Of a DNA stretch of 5,348 nt, positions 1-5,348 are shown in pieces. Each line of letters opens with the position of its first letter. The first letter of the stretch is position 1. The DNA is taken from the NCBI GenBank assembly GCA_027117675.1, contig JAJAYM010000267.1, positions 1 to 5,348 on the forward strand, read 5' to 3'. The DNA is from Actinomycetes bacterium. Its GTDB lineage: Bacteria; Actinomycetota; Actinomycetes; JAHEKZ01. A model generated the notes under the pieces. The model saw nothing but the letters and a program-made list of their open reading frames with translations, was not told where the DNA came from and searched no databases. A program made the translations under genes and the position numbers.

Positions 1-311
1 GTGTAGAGCACCTCGATCGGCACGTTGTAGCGCGTCTGCGCGGGAACGTACTCCTCGCTGCGGCGGCGGTAGAACCACGCAGCGCCGAGGATCAGCGCCC
101 AGGTGAAGAGGCCGATTACCCACAACGCCACCCAGGTGGCCTGCCACAGGTGGAAGATCCGGTCACCGGTGTTGGACGCGGGGTCAGAGAGCGAGATCTG
201 GTTCGGCAGGTCGTCCAGCGAGCAGCCGGAGAGTGCCAAGAGGAGCACACTGCCCAGGGCGGCTGCCACCAAACGGCGGCGGCGCCCAGGGGCGACGCGA
301 TCGGACGTCAC
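1..311 (-). CDS. ctaC: Cytochrome c oxidase subunit II, N-terminal part (cut by window edge)
   Basis: This is the amino-terminal 103 codons of subunit II of the aa3-type cytochrome c oxidase, the membrane subunit that takes electrons through its CuA centre. A basic stretch (R10-R13) and a hydrophobic segment end in a lipobox, L27-S-G-C30, so the protein should be a signal-peptidase-II-processed lipoprotein. A short polar linker follows, then a first transmembrane helix at about residues 60-80 (rich in W, L, I and A) closed by YRRR. The segment NVPIEVLY (96-103), typical of the run-up to the second helix, is the last visible part. The CuA-binding domain lies outside the window, so copper ligands cannot be checked. 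The GTG at 311 is the first start after an in-frame TGA at codon -3 and has a GAGGAG site upstream. An actinobacterial CtaC fits the lipobox and the link to the adoK neighbourhood. Assignment is confident despite truncation. Confidence 0.9.
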   Translation of the reverse strand, partial: MTSDRVAPGRRRRLVAAALGSVLLLALSGCSLDDLPNQISLSDPASNTGDRIFHLWQATWVALWVIGLFTWALILGAAWFYRRRSEEYVPAQTRYNVPIEVLY

Positions 312-322
312 GAGCGGTCAAT

Positions 323-328
323 CTCCTC
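323..328 (-). promoter_or_regulatory. Ribosome-binding site of ctaC
   Basis: GAGGAG lies 11 bases before the GTG at 311 (10 if read as AGGAGA). The spacing is slightly long but the match is good, and it supports the GTG start because an in-frame stop lies between this site and the start codon. Confidence 0.6.
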
Positions 329-394
329 GAACAGGCGCCGACAGCGCACCATCAGGCACGCCGCCGAAGCGGACGAAGCAGCGTTGGCATGTCC

Positions 395-423
395 ACGCTA
401 GCGCAGGTCAGGGGGGTGACACA
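395..423 (-). promoter_or_regulatory. Candidate promoter for ctaC
   Basis: On the minus strand a -10-like TAGCGT (395-400, fitting the TAnnnT pattern common in actinobacteria) follows a weak -35-like TGTGTC (418-423) with a 17-base spacer. Transcription would start near 388, leaving a leader of roughly 75 bases before the ctaC GTG. The -35 match is poor, so this rests mainly on the -10 element and on its place in the only long intergenic gap. Confidence 0.3.
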
Positions 424-519
424 GGTCGGGGCGGTGATGATCTCAAGGCGTGTCGTGGGCGACTTGCCGGGTACGCGGGGGGACGATCTTCATCACCTCG
501 ATCAGCGAGACTTCGACGT

Positions 520-1215
520 CTAGGTCCACACCTCAGGCGCCCGGACCAGCAACGCCGCAGCGAGCCGGCGCCGGTACTCATCGCGGGAGATCGCGACCGC
601 CCCCAGGGAGGCCAGGTGGGCCGTGACCCACTGCACATCGAGAAGGCCCTGGCGCCCATCACCGGCGAGGTCGCGCACCAGCCGGACGAGCGCCACCTTC
701 GAGGCATCGGCGACTCGGTAGAACATCGACTCACCAGCGAACAGCCCCCCGATGGACACCCCGTAGAGCCCTCCGACCAGGTCGTCGCCCTGCCAGGTCT
801 CGACGCTGTGGGCCCACCCGAGCTCGTGCAGTCGGCGATAGGCCGCGCGGATCTCCGCGTTGATCCACTGCCCCTGCCCACCACGATCTGCACAACTGTC
901 GAGCACGGCGTCAAAGGCCACGTCCACGGTCGTTCGGAGTCGACCACACGACTGTCGAAGTGACCGGCTGACGACGAGTCCGTCCAGCGGCAACACACCC
1001 CGCGGCTGCGGCGACCACCACCCGATCACCTCGGCGTTCTGCTCGCTCTTGTCGAGCGCGACGTGCATGGGGAAAAGCCCGGCACGATAAGCGGCCAGCA
1101 ACGTCCCCGGCGCCAGATCGGCACCCAAGCCCACCAGATCTTCCTCGGCGAGTGCAGGATCGAGGTGGTCGAGGTCAGGCAGCGTCCACTGAGTTGGCGG
1201 CGGTTCGGAAGGCAC
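520..1215 (-). CDS. aat: Leucyl/phenylalanyl-tRNA-protein transferase
   Basis: This cytoplasmic enzyme moves Leu or Phe from aminoacyl-tRNA onto proteins with N-terminal Lys or Arg, making N-degrons that ClpS hands to ClpAP or ClpCP. The 231-residue product is close to the usual length (about 234 in E. coli) and carries the family blocks in order: AAYRAGLFPM (41-50), GWWSPQPRGVLP (65-76), a Cys-Ala block near 108, WINAEIRAAYRRLHELGWAHSVE (117-139, given here only as landmarks), LVGGLYGV (146-153), GESMF (161-165) and LLDVQWVTAHLASLGA (191-206). Glu162 and Gln195 sit where the E. coli catalytic-site Glu and Gln lie. The GTG start at 1215 is 9 bases after the adenosine kinase stop, and its GAGGT site overlaps that stop, which suggests coupled translation. 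The next in-frame methionine, at residue 50, would delete conserved sequence. No damage is seen. Confidence 0.96.
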   Translation of the reverse strand: MPSEPPPTQWTLPDLDHLDPALAEEDLVGLGADLAPGTLLAAYRAGLFPMHVALDKSEQNAEVIGWWSPQPRGVLPLDGLVVSRSLRQSCGRLRTTVDVAFDAVLDSCADRGGQGQWINAEIRAAYRRLHELGWAHSVETWQGDDLVGGLYGVSIGGLFAGESMFYRVADASKVALVRLVRDLAGDGRQGLLDVQWVTAHLASLGAVAISRDEYRRRLAAALLVRAPEVWT

Positions 1216-1221
1216 CGGCTG

Positions 1222-1227
1222 ACCTCA
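1222..1227 (-). promoter_or_regulatory. Ribosome-binding site of aat overlapping the adoK stop
   Basis: TGAGGT contains the adoK stop codon TGA and a GAGGT Shine-Dalgarno core that ends 6 bases before the aat GTG. This fixes the aat start and implies that ribosomes finishing adoK are well placed to start aat. Confidence 0.7.
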
Positions 1228-2241
1228 GGCGCGCGGCCAGGCGGCGTCCAGGTCAGCGCGGGCAGCGCCGCCGTACGCCTCAGCGAAGCGGCTCAGAAAG
1301 CCAGCGCGCTCGAAGCGGTACTCCTGGGTTCCGACGGTCTCGATCACGTAGGTCGCCAGCAGGCAGCCAACCTGGGCCGCCCTCTCGAGGTCGACCTGCC
1401 AGGCCAATCCGGCGAGAAAACCGGCCCGGAAAGCGTCCCCGACCCCGGTTGGGTCGGCAATCTGCGTCTCGCCAGGAACGCCGACCTCGATCACCGGCCA
1501 ACCTCGCCGCTCGACGCGGACGCCGTTCTTGCCCAGTGTCGTGACCCTGATCGCTACCTGGTCGAGCACGGCGTCGTCCGACCATCCGGTCCGCTGCTCG
1601 ATGAGGGCCGACTCGTAATCGTTGCTGAAGAGCACCGCGGCACCGGTGATGAGACTCACCGTGTCGTCGCTGGTGAGGCTACTGAGCTGCTGCGATGGGT
1701 CCGCTGCGAACTGGATGCCGCGTTGTCGGCACTCCTCGGTGTGATTGCGCATGGCGGTCGGGTCGTCCGCCCCAATGATCACGAGTCCGATGCCGCCCGA
1801 TCGTTCCAGCACCGGGCCGAGCTCGATGTCGCGCGCCGACGCCATCGCCCCCGGGTAAAACGAGGCGATCTGGTTTTGATCGGCGTCGGTGGTGCAGACG
1901 AACCGTGCGGTGTGGTGAGTCTGGCTCACCCGCACCGCGTCGGTGTCGACCCCGTGTCGAGCGAGCCACGACCGGTATTCATCGAAGTCTTCGCCGACGG
2001 CCGCCACCAGCAGCGGACGAAGACCCAGAACACCAAGCCCGAACGCAATGTTCGCGCCGACGCCACCCCGCCGTACCTCGAGGTCGTCAACGAGAAAGGA
2101 GACCGACAGTGAACTCAACTTGTCGGCGATGAGCGCCTCGGAGAACCGTCCGGGGAACGTCATCAGATGATCGGTGGCAACCGAACCGGTTACTGCAATT
2201 CTGCCAACGCTCAGCCCATGGTCAGTGCGCCGGTCTGCCAT
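1225..2241 (-). CDS. adoK: PfkB-family adenosine kinase (mycobacterial AdoK type)
   Basis: The likely reaction is ATP-dependent phosphorylation of adenosine to AMP in purine salvage. The 338-residue protein has the ribokinase fold signatures: RIAVTGSVATDHLM near the N-terminus (14-27), the glycine-rich RRGGVGANIAFGLGVLG (57-73), HTARFVCTTDADQNQIASFYPGAM as a landmark (110-133, substrate side), and DPTGVGDAFRAGF (263-275), in which Asp269 is the catalytic base position. ADPSQQL (180-186), NDYE (207-210) and RVTTLG (232-237) also match, from memory, M. tuberculosis Rv2202c, a biochemically established adenosine kinase of the PfkB type. This protein is about 12 residues longer at the N-terminus. 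ATG 2241 is the first start after an in-frame TAG and has only a weak ribosome-binding site; a start nearer the RIAVTG segment is possible. It lies 36 bases after the iron-sulfur carrier gene. Another nucleoside or sugar substrate is possible but less likely. Confidence 0.9.
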   Translation of the reverse strand: MADRRTDHGLSVGRIAVTGSVATDHLMTFPGRFSEALIADKLSSLSVSFLVDDLEVRRGGVGANIAFGLGVLGLRPLLVAAVGEDFDEYRSWLARHGVDTDAVRVSQTHHTARFVCTTDADQNQIASFYPGAMASARDIELGPVLERSGGIGLVIIGADDPTAMRNHTEECRQRGIQFAADPSQQLSSLTSDDTVSLITGAAVLFSNDYESALIEQRTGWSDDAVLDQVAIRVTTLGKNGVRVERRGWPVIEVGVPGETQIADPTGVGDAFRAGFLAGLAWQVDLERAAQVGCLLATYVIETVGTQEYRFERAGFLSRFAEAYGGAARADLDAAWPRA

Positions 2242-2277
2242 CTGCTCGAGCTTCTACTCGGCGTCGCTGGCCGTCGA

Positions 2278-2655
2278 TCAGTTGAATGAGTCGCCGCAGG
2301 CGCAGGAGCCGGTGGCGTTCGGGTTGTCGATCGTGAAGCCCTGCTTCTCGATGGTGTCGACGAAGTCGATCGTTGCCCCACCGAGGTAGGGGACGCTCAT
2401 CCGATCGACGACCAGGCTGAAGCCCTCATGGCTGAGGACATCATCACCTTCGAGCTGACGGTCGTCGAAGAAGAGCTGATAGCGCAAGCCTGAACAGCCT
2501 CCAGGCTGCACTGCGATCCGCAGGGCAAGGTCGGTGCGTCCCTCTTGATCGAGCAGCGCCTTGACCTTGCTCGCGGCGCCGTCAGTGAGGGTCATGCCGG
2601 CTGCCGGCTCAGCAGTCGGCTCGGTGACGGTGGGGGCGTCGTTCTGAACGGTCAT
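2278..2655 (-). CDS. erpA: HesB/IscA/ErpA-type iron-sulfur cluster carrier
   Basis: This is a small A-type carrier that receives Fe-S clusters from the SUF machinery and passes them to apoproteins in the cytoplasm. The 125-residue product has a polar, Thr/Pro/Ala-rich N-terminal tail (about 1-20) and then one HesB-like domain. The three cluster-ligand cysteines are present: C54 in QPGGCSGLRY, and C118 and C120 in the C-terminal GSCACGDSFN. The core LDQEGRTDLALRIAVQPGGC and the stretch DFVDTIEKQGFTIDNPNATG are nearly the same, from memory, as M. tuberculosis Rv2204c. An open frame continues upstream through the glycerate kinase gene, but that part is a shadow. ATG 2655 is chosen because the product begins MTVQN like the mycobacterial protein and has GGAGGAG 10 bases upstream. 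Client proteins cannot be told from sequence; the Rieske protein upstream is one possible client, by inference only. Confidence 0.94.
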   Translation of the reverse strand: MTVQNDAPTVTEPTAEPAAGMTLTDGAASKVKALLDQEGRTDLALRIAVQPGGCSGLRYQLFFDDRQLEGDDVLSHEGFSLVVDRMSVPYLGGATIDFVDTIEKQGFTIDNPNATGSCACGDSFN

Positions 2656-2665
2656 GGTGGGCGGT

Positions 2666-2672
2666 CTCCTCC
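2666..2672 (-). promoter_or_regulatory. Strong ribosome-binding site of erpA
   Basis: GGAGGAG, 10 bases before ATG 2655, is the strongest Shine-Dalgarno sequence in the window. It decides the erpA start within a much longer open frame. The rest of the 86-base gap (2656-2741) shows no TAnnnT-type -10 element, so I see no clear separate promoter here. Confidence 0.75.
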
Positions 2673-2741
2673 GGAGCAGGCGGTCATCGAACCCAACACC
2701 GCGTCGGTGCCGGGCCATTCCCATGGTGACACACGTTCCGG

Positions 2742-3773
2742 CTAGCCACTCGGGCGGCGCGACCAGTCTCGGGCTACGCCTCCGGCAACCAGTCGCACTG
2801 ACGCGGCAGCCTGTTCCAGGGCCGATGGCACACCCACTGCGTCCACCAGGGCGTAGATTTCGTCGATTCCGGCCGCGGCTGCCTCTCGCCGCCCGACCGA
2901 GCTGCTGCCCACCACGGCGACGCACGGCCTGGCAGCCGCCTGGGCTCGGCCGGCGACGAACGAGACCACTTTGCCGCGGAGCGACGAGAAGTCGAGCTGC
3001 CCCTCTCCGGTGATGACCAGGTCGGACCTCGACGCCTGCGCGTCGAGCCCGATGGCGTCCGCGACGATCGCCGCGCCGCTGACCCGACGACCGCCCAGCC
3101 GCATCAGGCCGTAGCTGAGTCCCCCACCGGCTCCAGCACCCGGTTGGCCAGCGTCGACGGCCGCACCGGCTGCCCACTCGGTCAGTCGCCGTTCGAGGGC
3201 AATGACCTCGACGTCAGATGCCCCTTTCTGCGGGGCGAATGACCGGGCGGCTCCGTTCGCGCCGAGCAACGGCTGCGCGACATCAGTGGCAACCACGAGG
3301 TCGAGGTCGGCCGGCATCGTCGCCGAAAGCGCTTCAACGACTGGACGGCCGCCGTCGGTGGACGCCGTGCCACCGACGCCCACGATGATGCGTTCAGCTT
3401 CGGCGTCGAGCGCCGCCTCGATCAAGGCGACGAGCCCGCCACTGGACGCCTCAAGCGGGCGCCGAGGTCCAGGGGCCAGGCTCAATCCGCAACAGGTGCC
3501 CGCCTCCAGGTAGACAGTGCGCCGCTCCCCATGAACCACGAGGATGGGAGCTTCCAGCGACTCGCCATGTGGCCCGGTGGTTTGCACCAGAAGCGGCTCG
3601 ACGCCGGTCGCTGCGGCGATCGAATCCACGAATCCCGGTCCCCCGTCACTCATCGGTCGTGCCACGAGTTCGTCCGACGGCGCGACGTCTAGCCAGCCAG
3701 CGGCCAGTGCAGCCGACGCCGCTCCAGCAGTCAGCGTTCCCGCAAACTTGTCGGGAGCAAGCAGGATGCGCAC
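2742..3773 (-). CDS. glxK: Glycerate kinase (GarK/GlxK family)
   Basis: The enzyme phosphorylates D-glycerate with ATP, feeding carbon from glyoxylate, serine or sugar-acid breakdown into lower glycolysis. Family members give mostly 2-phosphoglycerate, which the sequence does not settle. The 343-residue protein has the family landmarks: N-terminal RILLAPDKFAGTLTA (2-16), SDGGPGFVD (42-50), VGVGGTASTDGG (131-142), VATDVAQPLLGANGAA (161-176), FAPQKGA (179-185), a glycine-rich GAGAGGGLSYGL (212-223) and DLVITGEGQLDFSSLRGKV (251-269). Length is a little under the roughly 360-380 residues usual for the family, but the N-terminal motif starts directly at residue 1, so nothing seems lost there. The GTG at 3773 lies 15 bases after the namH-like stop with no good Shine-Dalgarno site, so translation may depend on coupling. 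The M. tuberculosis counterpart by position would be Rv2205c. Confidence 0.93.
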   Translation of the reverse strand: MRILLAPDKFAGTLTAGAASAALAAGWLDVAPSDELVARPMSDGGPGFVDSIAAATGVEPLLVQTTGPHGESLEAPILVVHGERRTVYLEAGTCCGLSLAPGPRRPLEASSGGLVALIEAALDAEAERIIVGVGGTASTDGGRPVVEALSATMPADLDLVVATDVAQPLLGANGAARSFAPQKGASDVEVIALERRLTEWAAGAAVDAGQPGAGAGGGLSYGLMRLGGRRVSGAAIVADAIGLDAQASRSDLVITGEGQLDFSSLRGKVVSFVAGRAQAAARPCVAVVGSSSVGRREAAAAGIDEIYALVDAVGVPSALEQAAASVRLVAGGVARDWSRRPSG

Positions 3774-3781
3774 CGGAGCGA

Positions 3782-3797
3782 CGCGCCGTCAGGCGCG
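3782..3797. repeat. Short perfect inverted repeat at the namH-like/glxK junction
   Basis: CGCGCC-GTCA-GGCGCG is a 6-base GC-only stem with a 4-base loop. It covers the last codons and stop of the namH-like gene and ends 8 bases before the glxK GTG. There is no T-run, so it is not a standard terminator. It may be chance in GC-rich DNA, or a small RNA hairpin that affects glxK initiation. Confidence 0.35.
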
Positions 3798-5345
3798 AAG
3801 GTCCTCTGGCTCGCGGTGGGCGATGCGTTTGGTCTTCAGCGAGGCGTCGTCTGACGTGAGGCAGCGGCCGGAGTCGATGTCGAACTGCCAGCCGTGCAGC
3901 TGACAGGTGAGCACGCCGTCCTCGACGTCGCCGAAGCGCGCGAGGTCTGCTCCCAGATGCGGACAGTGCCGCTGCACCAGGTGGTCGCCGAAACGCCACA
4001 TCTCGTGCGACTCGCGGTCGGTCTCGAGCCAGTCCTCGACGTAGACAGCGTGCTCGGCCGAAAGCGACTTGAACCAGGTGTACACCTGCTCGTTGTACGG
4101 GCCTTTGCGCTTGGCGGTGAACCGGCACGACAGGAAGAGCTCGTTGACCCAGTCCGCCAGCCGGTTCTCGACGCAGTGTCGGATCAGCCGGTCCTCGATC
4201 GTCAACTGGTAGCGGCTCTCCTGGCCCTCATAAGGCACCACCACCTGATCGACGAAGTCGGCAAGAATCTGCTCGTGCTCAGTCGTGATCAGCACCCGGT
4301 CGCCGAGGCGGCCGCAGAGCGTCGGCATCTTCTGCATGAGCGGCTCCCACCACTCCTTCAGCTGTGGGAGCAACGGCTCGGTGGTGGACGCCCACGTCAG
4401 CTTGCGCGCCTCGCGGTCAGCCTTGGTGCGCGCTGCGTACTCGGTGAGGTACGCACGCTTGTGCGTGAACGGGTAGAGCGCCTCGGCGTCCGAGCCGAGG
4501 TGGGTGACTTCAGCGGTTCCCGCGTCGCGATCGAGGGTGACCGTGGTGCCGGTCGAAATGAAGAGACCGTTCTCGACCCCCATCGAGGCCAGGTAGTCCA
4601 GGAAGGTTCGCTGGTCGGGGAAGACGTTGCCCTTCTGTCCGAAGTCGTTGATCTCGAAGAGATCGTCGTCGAGAAATGCTGGCGGCCCCGAGTTCGGCAG
4701 CACCCAGCTCGCGCCGACCGCCTCGGCAAAACGACGCGCGCGGTCGAGACCGTTGGCGCGCTTTCGCTCACCGAGACCCTCCTTCACGTGCTGGGGAAGG
4801 TCGTACACCATCGGGAACCAGATCGCGCCGGAGTACTGCAGCGAGTGCCCGTCGTACTGGCCAAACTGCACAATCGGCTCGAGATCGGTGGGCCGGCAGT
4901 CGTTCTGGTTGAGAAAGGCCGCCGTTCCGTCATCGACGGACAGGCACGAGTCGCCGAGCGGGCCGTCGTTGGGCGCTGTCATCGCCACGATCATCAGCGT
5001 GAGGCCTTCGTGCTCGAACGGCTCGGCGTTCTTCGTCGCAATGAAACGGTGAAAGCCCAGGCTCTCCAGCGCGTCCCGTAGGTCGGGGACGCCGTAATCG
5101 GGAAGCAGGACGGTGGTGTCCTTGTCCATGTTGCTGGCCAGCCACTCGGGATCGTAGTGGTCCAGGTGCAGGTGCGAGACGTAGAGGTACTCCGAGCGCC
5201 CGAGACGTCCGAAGTCGAGTCCGTCGTTGGCCGGGAAGGGGTACCACGACGCGAAGTACGACGGCGAGAACCAGGGGTCGCACAGGATCGCACCGTGCGC
5301 TGTCTCAATGTGCAGACCGGCGTGACCGATGGACGTGACGCGCAT
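3789..5345 (-). CDS. namH: MBL-fold plus Rieske [2Fe-2S] protein, probable UDP-MurNAc hydroxylase
   Basis: The 518-residue protein begins MRVTSIGHAG and joins two domains. The N-terminal metallo-beta-lactamase-like domain has VSHLHLDHYD (56-65) with H58, H60, D62 and H63, and a later His167 in GHSLQYSGAIW (166-176). The C-terminal Rieske domain has C461-P-H463, 17 residues, then C481-Q-L-H484-GW, all four cluster ligands intact. Order, length and local sequence fit mycobacterial NamH (Rv3818, from memory). NamH oxidises the N-acetyl group of UDP-MurNAc to N-glycolyl before peptidoglycan assembly, which strengthens the wall against lysozyme and alters recognition by host NOD2. The animal enzyme CMAH does the same chemistry on a sialic acid with the same two domain types. 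ATG 5345 lies three bases from the window edge; it is favoured because MRVTS matches the family N-terminus. No signal peptide is seen, so it is cytoplasmic. A related hydroxylase with another amide substrate is possible. Confidence 0.8.
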   Translation of the reverse strand: MRVTSIGHAGLHIETAHGAILCDPWFSPSYFASWYPFPANDGLDFGRLGRSEYLYVSHLHLDHYDPEWLASNMDKDTTVLLPDYGVPDLRDALESLGFHRFIATKNAEPFEHEGLTLMIVAMTAPNDGPLGDSCLSVDDGTAAFLNQNDCRPTDLEPIVQFGQYDGHSLQYSGAIWFPMVYDLPQHVKEGLGERKRANGLDRARRFAEAVGASWVLPNSGPPAFLDDDLFEINDFGQKGNVFPDQRTFLDYLASMGVENGLFISTGTTVTLDRDAGTAEVTHLGSDAEALYPFTHKRAYLTEYAARTKADREARKLTWASTTEPLLPQLKEWWEPLMQKMPTLCGRLGDRVLITTEHEQILADFVDQVVVPYEGQESRYQLTIEDRLIRHCVENRLADWVNELFLSCRFTAKRKGPYNEQVYTWFKSLSAEHAVYVEDWLETDRESHEMWRFGDHLVQRHCPHLGADLARFGDVEDGVLTCQLHGWQFDIDSGRCLTSDDASLKTKRIAHREPEDLRA

Positions 5346-5348
5346 GAA

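Larger units (their letters stand above)
312..519. other. Intergenic region between aat and ctaC
   Basis: This 208-base gap is the longest in the window. It holds the ctaC ribosome-binding site, a candidate promoter and an 8-base inverted repeat with distant arms (433-440 and 490-497). A 28-codon open frame (443-529, minus) is not supported well enough to call a gene. I see no GC-rich hairpin followed by a T-run that would make a clear intrinsic terminator for aat. No tRNA or other RNA gene is recognisable. Confidence 0.6.

Noticed and set aside
103..963. A 286-codon plus-strand frame opposite ctaC, the intergenic gap and aat
   Set aside because: The composition is Arg/Pro/Gly/Ser-rich and low in hydrophobic core residues, typical of a shadow frame. 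It also runs opposite well-supported genes.
408..998. A 196-codon minus-strand frame overlapping aat and the gap
   Set aside because: It is out of frame with aat, rich in Arg, Ser and Trp, and has no motif; aat itself explains the region.
1063..2112. A 349-codon open frame on the plus strand opposite adoK and the start of aat
   Set aside because: It spans the boundary of two well-supported genes on the other strand and shows no family motif.
2278..3177. A 299-codon version of the Fe-S carrier with a long N-terminal extension
   Set aside because: The added part is Arg-rich shadow sequence of glxK. The strong Shine-Dalgarno site and the MTVQN start at 2655 fit the family.
3894..5081. A 395-codon open frame on the plus strand opposite the namH-like gene
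   Set aside because: It is antisense to a gene with clear domain motifs, and its predicted protein has no recognisable motif. Long antisense frames are common in GC-rich coding DNA.
1..5348. Mobile element, CRISPR array, defence system or biosynthetic cluster
   Set aside because: No transposase, integrase, direct-repeat array, terminal repeats or toxin-antitoxin-like gene pair was seen. All genes are recognisable housekeeping or cell-wall families on one strand with similar codon use.

Overview
The window comes from a high-GC actinobacterium. The evidence is GC-rich codon use, GTG starts on three of the six genes, and proteins that look most like mycobacterial and other actinomycete homologues. 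I cannot name the genus. All six recognisable genes lie on the minus strand, so transcription runs from the right edge (5348) to the left edge (1), and coding density is high.

In transcription order the genes are: a metallo-beta-lactamase-fold plus Rieske protein of the UDP-MurNAc hydroxylase (NamH) type (3789-5345); a glycerate kinase (2742-3773); a HesB/IscA/ErpA-type iron-sulfur carrier (2278-2655); a PfkB-family adenosine kinase of the mycobacterial AdoK type (1225-2241); leucyl/phenylalanyl-tRNA-protein transferase Aat (520-1215); and, after the only long gap (312-519), the first 103 codons of cytochrome c oxidase subunit II, CtaC (1-311, cut by the window edge).

The gaps between the first five genes are 15, 86, 36 and 9 bases, which fits one operon or two overlapping ones. 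The Aat ribosome-binding site overlaps the adenosine kinase stop codon. The 208-base gap before ctaC holds a plausible promoter, a weak inverted repeat and little else, so ctaC is probably its own unit leading into the respiratory-chain genes.

The order glycerate kinase, iron-sulfur carrier, adenosine kinase, cytochrome oxidase subunit II matches, from memory, the Mycobacterium tuberculosis Rv2205c-Rv2204c-Rv2202c-Rv2200c neighbourhood. Here aat sits between adoK and ctaC, and a namH-like gene sits upstream of the glycerate kinase. The functions are mixed: peptidoglycan modification, glycerate entry into glycolysis, Fe-S delivery, adenosine salvage, N-degron tagging and respiration. The block therefore looks like a conserved housekeeping neighbourhood rather than a dedicated pathway or a mobile or defence island. 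I see no mobile element, CRISPR array, tRNA or rRNA. The item most worth following up is the NamH-like protein.
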